From JANMEB01 sp041745295 (lineage in GTDB: Bacteria; Planctomycetota; Planctomycetia; Pirellulales; Pirellulaceae), in assembly GCA_041745295.1 (NCBI GenBank), contig JBGTJE010000005.1:25801-89800 (forward strand): DNA of 64,000 nucleotides, written 5' to 3'. Below, piece after piece: positions 10,701-20,700 of the stretch. How positions within the stretch are numbered: the first letter of the stretch is position 1; the number at the start of each line of letters is the position of its first letter. The notes under the pieces were generated by a model that saw nothing but the letters and a program-made list of their open reading frames with translations, made no database searches and was not told where the DNA came from. Position numbers and translations under genes: made by a program.

Positions 10701-11057
10701 TGCCGAAACCGCTGACAGCAAACGGCCAGAGCTATCCAGAGCGCGAAAAGCGTCGTTTCCAGCGAATGCTTCGTTGTGCGCCCAACGATTACGAACATCT
10801 CGGAGTTCACTCACCAGACTTCGCTCGGCGTGACCCAACGTGCGAGCAAATATGTTATTCCATTGATTCCACATAACCCCCAGCAGAATCTGTGGATCTA
10901 TCCAGTTGATTGACTTCTTGGGCTTACCTGGTTCCAACGCCGCGTCCTGCCAATTGTCGCCGAGCGATGCCTTAAGTTCGCGTTCGACGAACGAGGAAAG
11001 CCCGATTCCCAAAAGCTCCATCGCCTTGCCGACCCGTTCGTGATTGCTGATGGCCAT
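7743..11057 (-). CDS. Swt1-type HEPN / DUF499 ATPase
   Basis: 1104 residues. The N-terminus (about 1-130) resembles the Swt1-like HEPN domain; R89-NRWA-H94 fits the R-x4-H ribonuclease motif. A P-loop ATPase of the DUF499 (COG1483) family follows: GGGKTH at 243-248 and CLILIDEW at 351-358. A Gly/Ala-rich linker lies near residue 1000, before a short C-terminal domain. DUF499 ATPases recur next to DUF1156 methylases and SNF2 helicases in predicted defence islands. Here it sits 15 bases after the methylase gene in the same operon. A HEPN RNase joined to the ATPase suggests it can act on RNA when the system fires; that is inference. Confidence 0.82.
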   Translation of the reverse strand: MAISNHERVGKAMELLGIGLSSFVERELKASLGDNWQDAALEPGKPKKSINWIDPQILLGVMWNQWNNIFARTLGHAERSLVSELRDVRNRWAHNEAFAGNDAFRALDSSGRLLSAVSASEAVEVEQMRMDLLRIQFDEQRRQEMRKASFAPTDGKPQGGLKPWREVATPHPDVSSGRYQQAEFAADLWQVYQREGSDEYKNPKEFFRRTFITEGLKRLLARALVRMSENGGDPVVELQTNFGGGKTHSMLALWHLFSGAPAAELSGIEELIKETGAAVAKSVHRAVIVGTKISPGQPHKKPDGTIVRTLWGELAWQLGGKEGYKLIKEADETATNPGDALKELFNKYSPCLILIDEWVAYARQLHEGSNLPAGTFDTQFTFAQAISESAKAAKKTLLVVSVPSSDNEIGGEWGRKALERIKNAIGRVESSWRPASPDEGFEIVRRRLFQPLSNEQAKHRDAVARAFAEMYGQQHSEFPSECREADYERRLKMAYPIHPELFDRLYNDWSTLDKFQRTRGVLRLMAAVIHSLWERQDGNLLILPANVPVDDQLVQFELTRYMDDHWVPVIEKDVDGSHSLPLALDRENPNLGRYSACRRVARTIYMGSAPMQRAANKGIDDRRVKLGCVQPGETVATFGDALRRLTEAATYLYIDGRRFWYSTVPTVTRLAEDRANQFSENDADDELIRRLRKEANSRADFSKVHPCVPSSDIPDDPEVRLVILAPEFPHGGKDPGSPARSQAAAILESRGNSPRNYKNMLVFLAADINRLLELRHAIRQHLAWSSIVRDGAGENPALNLDNFQKRQADSRAVSADETVSVRIPEAFQWLLVPTQPDPKGNVEWVEFSLKGQDSLASRAAKKLKNGELLIVQLGGARLRHELDRIPLWRGNHVSIKQLTEDAARYLYLPRIRDADVLLAAIREGVERLTWRSETFAYAEAWDEARGRYNGLRAGVATRVLVDAQSLLVKPEIAAAQLDAEAATAPTSSVGAGAIGTGSSIGMGAESAGAGGTGSLANGETPGALPTVLRRFQGSVAVDPLRLVRDASQIADEVVQHLTKINGANVEITLEIHAELPEGASEKLVRDVTENCRTLGFGNYGFEEA

Positions 11058-11072
11058 ATTGGAAAGTCCCTA

Positions 11073-14015
11073 TCAAAACATTTGCTGCTGGGTTGTCGGC
11101 GCTCTATTACGCTCGGCCTGCGCAAGTCGAGTTAATACGGGCCAAGCGATTACTAAACCGTTGTACGCTAGCGCCTCATCCGCCCACTTCTTCCGTTCAC
11201 AAATGTTGTAAAGCCGATACGCAAGATCGCGAGCGGTCTCGCCAATGCCGCCGAGCTTATTGAGCAAAATGGCGGCGGCGGATTCACCCTCGCTTTCGAG
11301 CGCGCGTATCAAATGCTGCGTAGTTTCCCAAACCGTCAGTCGTTGGTCGGTGATTGGATCCCAGCCCTCCGATAAGTCGTTTCGGCTAACAAGTTGAACT
11401 TTTCCTCCTCGGGCCGTCACCACGCCGGCCGCGACCAGTCCGCCCACGGCGGTGTTCTTGGCCTTCGAGAGCGTTTCGGCTACGCCGTAAGGGCCTTCCG
11501 ACGTGCCAAATTCACCGAACCACGCCAATGCCCAACGGGTATCGGCGTCGAATTCCCCTTCCTGTTCGGCGAGCACTTCGTCGAGCACTTGGTTGATGAT
11601 CCCTAATGCGGTGCGCACGGTCATCCGTGAACCGTCGGTCTCGATGATCTTAGCGAAGCGCGTAAACACGGCCATGCCTGGTCCGATAGCCGCCTGCGCC
11701 AAGTCCACCGGGGCGATGTTACCGCGCTGAAGATTCTTCAGCGCCTCTGGCAGCTCGCGCCGCAGCGCATTCATGAATTCCTTTCGCGTTGCCAGGGGCG
11801 CGTCCGTTGGTCGCGGACGACAGACGAGGATAATGGAAGAAGCAAGAGAGTTCCGACCTACGTTTCTCACACCTCCCACTTTTTCCGTTCGGATTGGCCA
11901 TGTACCGTTGATAACCATACCTGTGTTTATCACAGCTTCGAGCATTGTTTCCCACCCAGTGGATGCTTGGTCACCCGGACCACCCTCGTCGGTTTCATCC
12001 TCCCCAAGCGATTCACTTTGCTTGAATGCATAGAACATTGTGAGGGGCATATCTTCGTTGTGAACAGCCTTCATCCGAACGAACGCTTGACTCAAACCAG
12101 CTTCAAAAAATGCTTTCGCCTGTTCCTTATTTCCTGAGAATCGGTGCGGATCAGCCACCAATTCTGCTTGCTTTGGCACTAACAACGAGCTGAACACCGT
12201 GGGATAAATGTCCTTTACACATCTGCGCAACCAAATGTAGAAAAAATCGGAAAGATCAGCATATCCAATGTTGTCGTAATATGGCGGATCAGTGCAAACC
12301 AATGGCGGTGTTGTGAAATGATCGACCTCTAAAGACCTCGCGTCGAGTTGAACAGACAATCCAGGTGCGCCCTCGACAAGTTCCGATAATACGTCACTCA
12401 CCCATTCGACAGCGCCCTTCCAGTTTCCGCTCATCTTTTCGAGTGGATTTGTTTCAATGAAATCCCATGACATCGAAATTGTCTGCCTCGAAAATATCTG
12501 CGTGATGCTTCCACCCCGCATGTTCCAAAAACAAAGGGTGTTGTTGTAACTCGCCAAGCGACTCACGGCGCAAGCAAGGTATACGGCGACGGCGTCGGCA
12601 TGGATGCGAGGATCTTGATTGGCGCGTTCCGCAGACGCGCCTTGTGACGTTTGAAAATCGACCCGAATACGGTCCCGAACTTCATCCAGCAATTTGCAAA
12701 ACGTGCTGACAACGAGCAATTGACGCGATGAAAACAAGTCGCGGTGCTTGTTGATTCCGTAACTTTGCACGCGAAAACCCAGGGCTTGTTCCGGAAGGCT
12801 CGTCTCAGGGGCGTCGATCGGCGAATTGATTATTGCGGCATCTTGGTGCTGCAGGGTTGGTGTAACGTAAATACGTGCGTCCGCTCCATCTGCAAGGATT
12901 GCCAGCAATCGAGCCCCGATTCGCCCCGCTTTTCCCTCGTCCCGGATGTACTCCAGCGGGACCACCTCACCACATTTGCAGCATTTAGCGCCTCGTCGAT
13001 CAACTGTCCCGCCAGGGAGTTCACCCTTGGCGGACTGTCGCACCTCAAAATTTATCTGGTTCTTGTCACGATCGGGAATTGGATGTGCCCAAGTTTTGCC
13101 CGTTGATTTACTTGCCAGCAAGAAAGACCTAACGAGGGGCATTTCCACCGCGCAAGCTGGGTTTGGACAGAGCACCGTTCGTGCCCAATGCCACGCAAGA
13201 GCGCTTACTTCTTGCTCGCCTAGAGCTTTAGACAATTTCACCTTCGGGTAAAAATGTCCGATTCGCCTCTCAGTCTCTTCGCCCATCCACTGGCCGTAGA
13301 ATCGCACGTCCTCGACCAGCCCTGCCGCGCCCTGCCAGACTGTCGCGGCTTTCTCCTCGGGGGTCTTCTGTTGCCATTCTTTGTTAACCGGCGGTAGGCC
13401 GGCAAACTTCGGTGGAATTTCTATGAGGGCCTTCGTGATAAGCACTGGAACGGGGTTTAAGTCGCTGGCGTAGGCGCGCAGGCCCAACCGTTGCGCCTCA
13501 AGCGGAATCGAACCGCCGCCACAAAACGGATCAAGCACAGGGGGCGCGTGCTCCGCTAGGAATGCATTGACTTGTGGCGGCTCGGCCAACTTGTGTTTGA
13601 AATCGTGAGCAGTCGCCGGTTTCCCATTAGCAGTCACCACGACTTGGTCTTTTGTCCATTCCTTATCAGCTACTCTATTTACGGCGATTGATCGAGCAAT
13701 TTCCGCGCGAGCGGAGTTTATCACGCGAGGATTATTCGAGTTTTCCCATTTAACCAACTCTTCAATCAAGTTGAACAGGTTAGCTCGCTCCGAATTGGCG
13801 ATCTCCTCGTTAGCGCCATATACTGGATCATCGCCGGGGTCGTTCACTAGCGACGCGAACAGCACCGCTCGGCACGCCGCCAAAGGCCGCCGAGCCCACC
13901 AAAGATGTATCGTTTGTGGATGTCCGCGCCTTGGAACCGCCTTTTCGGCGGCGGCTGCCACATTGATACTCGCCAAGGGCAGGGCAACTTCGATGAGTTT
14001 TTTGCGATAGGTCAT
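11073..14015 (-). CDS. DUF1156 adenine-specific DNA methylase (COG1743)
   Basis: 980 residues. The N-terminus has the DUF1156 opening with HLWWARRPLA, and SAM-binding motif I is DPFCGGGSI at about 162-170. The catalytic motif IV is DPPYYDNIGY near residue 590, typical of N6-adenine or N4-cytosine methylases. In between are paired cysteines (CPNPAC, CCKCGE) that look like a zinc ribbon. It would mark host DNA and let the system spare self. The start overlaps the stop of the 455-residue gene by four bases (14012-14015), so the two are translationally coupled. Confidence 0.88.
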   Translation of the reverse strand: MTYRKKLIEVALPLASINVAAAAEKAVPRRGHPQTIHLWWARRPLAACRAVLFASLVNDPGDDPVYGANEEIANSERANLFNLIEELVKWENSNNPRVINSARAEIARSIAVNRVADKEWTKDQVVVTANGKPATAHDFKHKLAEPPQVNAFLAEHAPPVLDPFCGGGSIPLEAQRLGLRAYASDLNPVPVLITKALIEIPPKFAGLPPVNKEWQQKTPEEKAATVWQGAAGLVEDVRFYGQWMGEETERRIGHFYPKVKLSKALGEQEVSALAWHWARTVLCPNPACAVEMPLVRSFLLASKSTGKTWAHPIPDRDKNQINFEVRQSAKGELPGGTVDRRGAKCCKCGEVVPLEYIRDEGKAGRIGARLLAILADGADARIYVTPTLQHQDAAIINSPIDAPETSLPEQALGFRVQSYGINKHRDLFSSRQLLVVSTFCKLLDEVRDRIRVDFQTSQGASAERANQDPRIHADAVAVYLACAVSRLASYNNTLCFWNMRGGSITQIFSRQTISMSWDFIETNPLEKMSGNWKGAVEWVSDVLSELVEGAPGLSVQLDARSLEVDHFTTPPLVCTDPPYYDNIGYADLSDFFYIWLRRCVKDIYPTVFSSLLVPKQAELVADPHRFSGNKEQAKAFFEAGLSQAFVRMKAVHNEDMPLTMFYAFKQSESLGEDETDEGGPGDQASTGWETMLEAVINTGMVINGTWPIRTEKVGGVRNVGRNSLASSIILVCRPRPTDAPLATRKEFMNALRRELPEALKNLQRGNIAPVDLAQAAIGPGMAVFTRFAKIIETDGSRMTVRTALGIINQVLDEVLAEQEGEFDADTRWALAWFGEFGTSEGPYGVAETLSKAKNTAVGGLVAAGVVTARGGKVQLVSRNDLSEGWDPITDQRLTVWETTQHLIRALESEGESAAAILLNKLGGIGETARDLAYRLYNICERKKWADEALAYNGLVIAWPVLTRLAQAERNRAPTTQQQMF

Positions 14016-15379
14016 AGCCGGAACGTCTCAGTTCGAGTCTCGAGAATTAGTTCCGGCGCAAGACTTCCAAACAGCGTTCCATCAGGAAAAATGCTTCCCG
14101 CGAATCCGTTCAGTGGCCTTTTACTTTCCAAAACTTCACTTGGAGATCGTGCGAGTCGGAGTAGCGACTCACTCCTTGGATTTAATACTGATTCTTCAAC
14201 CAATCTTAGCGTGTTCAGGTCAATACCAAGGATTCGATACGCCAAGACACCCATATCGCGCAAGAAGCGGGGATGAAATTGAGGTGGAAAAAACTCGTCT
14301 AGCAAGATCCATGGCGCCTCCCAAGGTATTACAGGCGGCCGGCTCCGCGACCTCTTTAGAACGACTCCATCAAACGAAATTACGAACTCTCGGCCTCCAA
14401 CGTTAACGATGGTCAGCTCCTGCTCAGGTAGCCCGATTTCGATACCGTGGCGGAGTGCATTTCCACTGTTGGGAAAACCCATTCCAATAAGCCAAGCCCC
14501 AAAGTTTCCGCGACGAATCCAGTCTCGAGGGAATTCGACGGGGGTGACTGGTTCGTCGCTAGGAGCGGGAGGTGGATCGACGAATGCAATAAGTGATGGA
14601 TCACCATTGTTATCGCCAACGTCTCGGAAATACGTCCCGATCGCGTATGACTTGGCAGGAGGTGGCGCAATCATGGCGCTCCAAGCGTCGAGTTGTTTGA
14701 GGGCGTGTCGGAGATCATCTTTTATTGATGGATCGTCGTTGATCGGATGTACAAAACTTCCCTTTGCTTCCATCAGCGCGACTTCCGACGTCGCTCTTTC
14801 GAACACAAAATCCGATTCTAGATCCGGGCGTCCAGATGCAATTCGAGCAGAAATCACATGGGCGTTTCTCACCATTTCGTTGTGGGTCATTCCGCCATGT
14901 TTGGCTGCCCTTTCCCAAAGCACGCTAATGCGATCCCAATGGACAAAACCCCACTTTATCATCGTGAGATATGCGACCGCCTCACCGAAACGACCGGCGA
15001 GCCCCGTTTGAGCGAAATCCTCTAATGAAAAGACTGACCTGTCGATTCGTCTCAAATTGTCCGTGTTCCAAATGAACAGCCCATCGTTTTCAGCAGAAAA
15101 CCCAAGTGCTCGTCTGTCGATTTGATCTGAAGTGAAACTGCTGGTCAGTTCAGTTTTTTTTGCAGCATGAAAGAGAGGCCAAGCATCAACCTCCAGTGTG
15201 TCTGAGAAATTACCAAATGAACAATCGGCCTCGGATCGTTTTCTTGACCCTTTGCGCAGCCGAATTTGCACCCGATCTGTCTCGACGGCAACTTTGTCAA
15301 GCTCAACGATTGGCAAAGTAGAAGTGCCCGATGGAGGCGAGATGATGATAGGTAATGGGCGAGGTTGAACGATACTCAT
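14012..15379 (-). CDS. Unknown protein with PD-(D/E)XK-like core
   Basis: 455 residues; not a family I recognise. A nuclease-like core can be traced: Glu133 in GRFGEAVAY, an Asp in GRPDLESDF (residues 183-191), and Glu204-Ala-Lys206 in ALMEAKGS. The order E, D, ExK fits restriction-endonuclease-like enzymes. The first 120 and last 200 residues are unassigned. It overlaps the methylase start by 4 bases on one side and the GTPase stop by 4 bases on the other, so it is an integral operon member. A nuclease beside a modification methylase would fit restriction, but the active site is only a reading by eye. Confidence 0.6.
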   Translation of the reverse strand: MSIVQPRPLPIIISPPSGTSTLPIVELDKVAVETDRVQIRLRKGSRKRSEADCSFGNFSDTLEVDAWPLFHAAKKTELTSSFTSDQIDRRALGFSAENDGLFIWNTDNLRRIDRSVFSLEDFAQTGLAGRFGEAVAYLTMIKWGFVHWDRISVLWERAAKHGGMTHNEMVRNAHVISARIASGRPDLESDFVFERATSEVALMEAKGSFVHPINDDPSIKDDLRHALKQLDAWSAMIAPPPAKSYAIGTYFRDVGDNNGDPSLIAFVDPPPAPSDEPVTPVEFPRDWIRRGNFGAWLIGMGFPNSGNALRHGIEIGLPEQELTIVNVGGREFVISFDGVVLKRSRSRPPVIPWEAPWILLDEFFPPQFHPRFLRDMGVLAYRILGIDLNTLRLVEESVLNPRSESLLRLARSPSEVLESKRPLNGFAGSIFPDGTLFGSLAPELILETRTETFRL

Positions 15380-17697
15380 TTTGCCACAACCACAAAATTG
15401 CCCATGACCTCAAACAAATCTGAAAGAACAGCTTGTTCATCGGCGACGGCCTGATGCGTCATGTTTTGATCGCCACAGAGCAAGTTTTCGGCGGCAAGTC
15501 CCGCGTTATTGCGAACCACATCGATCATTTTTTCAAATTCGCGGCTAATCCAATCGTTTAGTCCGCGCACTCCATCGAGGATCGCGTCTCGAGCTTCATC
15601 AAACATTGTTTGTGCGACGCGATTTGCATGCTCGGCAAGCGTGCTTATCATCCGTTGTTTCATTCCCGAGCCACTTTCTAGCCCTGCGTCTTCGAATGCG
15701 GATTGCATATTCGCCCTAATCTGCAGGGGAACGCTTTCGTAAAGTGTGCGTTGGTCGTCCTGAATTTTTGACTCCATTTGACCCCTCGTCTGGGCGAGGA
15801 TTTCGCTCAGAATGCGCTCAGTGGTTTCCAGAATTCCATCAAGCCCGTCCATTACCGACTGCGAAATGCCCGAAGATTTTGCAAGGGAGTTGCCCAAGCG
15901 AGTCCGATACGCTGATGCATTGCGAAGGAGTCGGTCGGTCCATTTTTCAAGCGTAAGAGAGAGTCGTTCACCAAAAAAATCTGACCACGCGAACGCGATA
16001 CCATCGAGAATTGGCTTGGAAATATCTGCTGGGAAATCGTTTGTGCCAGTTGATCCTCGGTATTTTCCACCGCGGCGACATACTGCCCTAATTGTCGCCC
16101 AGTGCATTCCCTGCCACCCATAGACAGTGACTTCGAGATCATGTCTCGCGCGATCAACGGCGCGTTTCACTTTTTCCACCAATACTGATTGATCAGCGTC
16201 CAAAGCCTGGACCAGATGCTCTTTAGTTGCCGCAAGGTCGCGGTCGAGAAACGTCTGGGCGGATTCTACCGCCGCCTCCATCTCCTTTCTTCCACGCTCG
16301 TTAACCTCGGCTTGCAACGCCAAGGCATTCTGACGCGACCTGATCTCGCGCGTAATTTCTGTGAACAACATTTGAAGTTGGTTATTTAACGATTCGCAAT
16401 GGGCGGAGACACCGTAAGCGGCGCAGATTTCCCGCATGTGATCGATCAACGCTGGCAATTCAGTTTGGCTCGGATCGTCAAACCCGGCTGAATTCGTGTT
16501 GGCGAGGCCAGTCAGGCGCAAGTATTCTCGGGCTGACACGCTGAATATCTTTGACGCTTTAAAGCGTGTCGCCAATTTATTTGCCGTGTCACGCTGTTCG
16601 TGCGCCATTTCTCCAAGTCGAGATGCTAAATCATCAAGCTGGCTCAGCACTACGTCCCGCGCCGCGTTGTTGCGCGCCGCGACAACTTCGGTGATTGTCG
16701 CGCCGTCGTTGAGTTTGAATTCTTCGATGCCGGTTTCAAGATCAACATCGTCGGCGGCCGTGGCCACAAACGTGAGAGCGTCGGCTCGCCCATCCATGAC
16801 CACTTGTCGCAGAAAGTCGTCGGACTGCATCAGGTTAATGGTGTCTCGCGTGAGGGCGCGTTTTATGTTGAATACCAGCCAGACAAATCGACATGTTTTT
16901 AGATGTTTCTTCGTGACTTCTTCGCGTGCTTCGTTTGGATCGTTGATTCCAGGAAGGTCGATTATCTTGGCTCCATCTCGCAATGCTGCGAAGTCCCCGT
17001 GAATCGCAACTGTTTTCACTATTGGCCAAAACCGATGCTGTGAGTGCAAAAAACTTTCAATCTGTTTGCGAAATTCCTTCAGATGCGGCGAACTGACCTC
17101 GGTGTAACCGACATCTAGCGCTTCTTTGATTTCGGGCGGTTCGACCATCTTCAATGGATCAAACTGTTTTTGCGGCGAATCCTCGGCAGGCCGATAAACA
17201 GTCCATAACTTTTCTCGAACAGCTTTTGACATATGCACTGGCGCATCCGAACTGTTGTCCTCATTGGACGCTTGTTGTGCATCCCGCAAATCGGCAAGTA
17301 GGAGTTCGACCTCGTGTTCCCAATTCTGGCGAGATACGAATTCAATCCGTGCTCGATAAGGGCCTTCACTGAAGCCAACCTCGCAAATCGCGGCCGTGCA
17401 TGCGCGCATGTTACTCACAGGTAAGACGCGCGCACCGATGAGGGCATTCAAGAGTGTGCTTTTCCCGGCGCCGGTCCCGCCCACTAAGGAGATTGCGACC
17501 TCGGGGCGCTGTTTTGTGGCCTCAAAGATACTGCGAAACTTTACATCCCATTGCGGCCATAACGAACGCAAATGATCGTTTCCGCGTGAAGCGATGAACG
17601 ATTTGACTTTGTCGTGGGCATGCTTAATGCACTTTTGCAGGTCCCTAGGACTCAAATGCTCTGATTTGGCAATTGTGGCCATACTCATGCTACACAT
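15376..17697 (-). CDS. Dynamin-like large GTPase
   Basis: 773 residues. The G domain has GGTGAGKST at 73-81, a conserved Thr in RACTAA near 101 as switch I, and DLPG at 247-250 as G3. The rest is long and helical, as in bacterial dynamin-like proteins and the dynamin GTPases of some defence systems. No transmembrane segment is evident. There are three close ATGs at the start (17697, 17688, 17682) and no clear Shine-Dalgarno site to choose between them. It lies between the helicase gene (55 bases away) and the nuclease-like gene (4-base overlap). A GTPase inside a helicase-methylase-ATPase operon is uncommon. It may assemble on membranes or nucleoprotein; which one is not shown. Confidence 0.8.
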   Translation of the reverse strand: MCSMSMATIAKSEHLSPRDLQKCIKHAHDKVKSFIASRGNDHLRSLWPQWDVKFRSIFEATKQRPEVAISLVGGTGAGKSTLLNALIGARVLPVSNMRACTAAICEVGFSEGPYRARIEFVSRQNWEHEVELLLADLRDAQQASNEDNSSDAPVHMSKAVREKLWTVYRPAEDSPQKQFDPLKMVEPPEIKEALDVGYTEVSSPHLKEFRKQIESFLHSQHRFWPIVKTVAIHGDFAALRDGAKIIDLPGINDPNEAREEVTKKHLKTCRFVWLVFNIKRALTRDTINLMQSDDFLRQVVMDGRADALTFVATAADDVDLETGIEEFKLNDGATITEVVAARNNAARDVVLSQLDDLASRLGEMAHEQRDTANKLATRFKASKIFSVSAREYLRLTGLANTNSAGFDDPSQTELPALIDHMREICAAYGVSAHCESLNNQLQMLFTEITREIRSRQNALALQAEVNERGRKEMEAAVESAQTFLDRDLAATKEHLVQALDADQSVLVEKVKRAVDRARHDLEVTVYGWQGMHWATIRAVCRRGGKYRGSTGTNDFPADISKPILDGIAFAWSDFFGERLSLTLEKWTDRLLRNASAYRTRLGNSLAKSSGISQSVMDGLDGILETTERILSEILAQTRGQMESKIQDDQRTLYESVPLQIRANMQSAFEDAGLESGSGMKQRMISTLAEHANRVAQTMFDEARDAILDGVRGLNDWISREFEKMIDVVRNNAGLAAENLLCGDQNMTHQAVADEQAVLSDLFEVMGNFVVVAK

Positions 17698-17752
17698 TTC
17701 GCAATTATTGACGTCTCAACGCGCCTGAATGCGAGCTGACATTGGCTCCGGA

Positions 17753-20700
17753 TCAGGATGGGGGCGTGGCGTGTTCTAATAGCTTATCCAAGTTGTAATT
17801 TACACTGGTGACGGTGAAATCTGGTTCATTGTCAAATGGACGGCGAATATACGCTATCTGAGGCGATTCATCTCCGACGAGGACCACCGCTAAGATAAAA
17901 TCGTCGGGCTTGTTAAGCGCCGTCATAATCTCGCGCCGAGTGACTGTAACTGTCCCAGCCCCCGCCACCCGACCTTTGACCTCTAGAAATCGGAGACTAC
18001 CAACCTTAGGCACGCGCGATTCGATATCGTAGCCTTCCTTTCTTTCGCTGACGTCATTAGGCTCGAATCCAAGCCGCCGCTCAACCTCCATCACCGCTTG
18101 CATGGCAATGCGTTCGGTTTCTTCGGTGTTTTTTGCGAACGTAGGAACCGATTCGGTCCCCGAAGACTGCAACCCACGTAACAATCCCACCGGCACGACG
18201 ATTGCGCCACCGACAACAACTGGTGGCAGTGGCGAAAGTCGACGCTCTTGTTCAATCTCGGCCAATCGTTTTTGCAAACGTGCGGTAAGTTCGTCCGCGC
18301 GTTGGCGGGCCAGTCCGGAATTAAGACGAGCATTGACACGGCCGGCAAGCTCGTCGTTCTTTAGTTCTGCCGCACGATGGTCCCAATAGTTAATCTCCAC
18401 CGTCAACCGTTCGCGAACGGCTGCAGCCGTCCTGTCCGCCAATTCTTCTTTTCGCTTGCGGACTTCCTCGAGATGCTCCGGAACTAAATGAATTGCGGCA
18501 TGTTCTTGAACCTTGGACTCTAAGTCGGCGCGAATCCAATTTGGCCAAGCCATGTCGGATAATGACGCTGTCTCTGTTTCAGAGAGTGGTCGGTAGTCGA
18601 GATATGGAGCGGGGCCCGCGGTATTTGTATTTCCGCGTGAGTCGAATTCAATGAATTGGAATCGTTTAGAAACCACGCGCCGGTTACCTGTGCGATCAGT
18701 GCGTGAGTCCTGAATTGAATGTTCCAAATAAACTAGCGCGCGAGGTTGATCCCCAGTATCATTTTCGTCAACTAATACCGCGCCTCGCTTCAATAAATCT
18801 CGATGGCGCTCGATCACCAAATCTATGGAAGCATCCAACAAAGGATGACCGGGACAAACGAAAGCGGCCAACGGTTTCCCCGGCAGGTTAATCTGGCTTT
18901 TGTCAAAGGTTATCCGCTCATAACGAAGGAGCACAGGCTCGCCGCGACCGATAGCTCGATCGCGTGTGCGGATGATCGCGGGCACGTGCTTGATTTCAAA
19001 TCGCTTTGCTTCTCGCTCGTGAATCGTTCCGCCAAGCAATTTGAATGCTTCCAGAAAGAAGGACGCAATAAAATGAGGTTGAAGGCGACGAGCATCGGCG
19101 CGCTCCATGTCCTCGCGGATCTTACGAACGCGAGAAACATCCATAGAGTCATGCGTCAGCGCGCGACCCTCGATAAGATTCCGTAAATGCTCGCGGTCGA
19201 GGGCTTGATCGACCACTTGGTTTAGCTTGGCGCGAATGTGGGGTTGGTCGCCGTAGCGAACAGCCTCAATTAACAGTTCACGGAGGGGACGATCGTCAAA
19301 TTGGATTTCACCCAAAACATCGAAAACTTGTCCGCCCAAGGCAGCACGCTCTTGCTCCAATTTCTCCAAAAGCCGGCGGTAGACTTCGCCTTCGCGTGTC
19401 TCATGCGCTACGAGATTCCATAAGTGACATACTTCCGTCTGGCCAATTCGGTGAATGCGTCCAAAGCGCTGTTCAAGCCGGTTTGGATTCCACGGAAGAT
19501 CGTAATTGACCATTAGGTGGGCGCGTTGCAGATTGATGCCTTCACCGGCGGCGTCTGTTGCCACGAGAATTTCAACTTCTTTGTCGTGCGTAAACGCTTG
19601 CTGCGATTCTCGCCGTTCCTCTCGGCCAAGACTTCCGTGGATCATGACAACGGCCTCTGGCCTGCCCAAAAGAGCGCGAATGCGCTCGACGAGATAGTTC
19701 AGGGTGTCGCGATGTTCCGTAAACAAAACGAGCTTCCGGCGATGGCCGTGGGCGTCGAACATTTCGCCGTTATTCTGCAACAACCGTGAAAGTTCGTCCC
19801 ACTTTCTATCGGAGCCTGATTGGCGAACTCGTAAGGCCGCCTTTTCAATCTGCTCCAGCATGTTGATTTCAGTTTGGAGTTCGGCAATTGTCCTCGAAGC
19901 AGAAGCCAGATCGACAACTTGCTCTTCCGCTTGTTCAACTTCAGACTCTGGCGCTTCGTCTAGGTCCTCCAGATCATCCTCAGAAAACGTTCTAAGTCCC
20001 GGTGTGACTTCAAGTCTTGCTTCGGCTCCTCTTCGCAACAATTGTGCCTCGCGAAGGCGCTTCTGAAGCCGCTCGCGTCGGCGGCGCAGCGATTGGTAAA
20101 TCGCCTCTGGTGACGAGGCTAAACGGCGTTGCAGAATCGTTAGGGCGAATCCAACTGTTCCTTTTTGACCGCCATTCTCAAGTGCTTCGGCTCGGTTGAA
20201 CTCTTCGCGAACGTAGTCGGTAACTTGCCCATAGAGGTCGGCTTCCAAGTCTGAAAGTCGGTAGCCGATGGTGTACGAAATCCTTTCTGGAAACAATGGC
20301 GTGCCATCGAACTTAAGTAAATTTTCCTTCACGAGCCGGCGCATCATGTCAGAAGCATCGACCCTGTGTACACCGTCACGAAATCTCCCCTCGAATCGAT
20401 CTCCATCGAGAAGTGCCATAAAGAGCTGAAAATCGGCTTCTTTCCCGTTGTGAGGAGTGGCCGTCAGCAATAAAAAGTGCCGCGTGAGTGTTGATAGGAG
20501 TTGCCCGAGTCTATATCGCTTGGTGGGTTTTACTTCGTTTGAAAAATATGACGCCGACATTTTATGGGCTTCGTCGCAAACGATCAGATCCCAATCGGTT
20601 TGCCGCAACTTGTCCTGGACGTCTTCATTTCGACTCAGTTTATCGAGGCGACAAATCGCCAAGTGGTTCTCGTTAAACCAATTGCCAGTTCGCGCAACTT

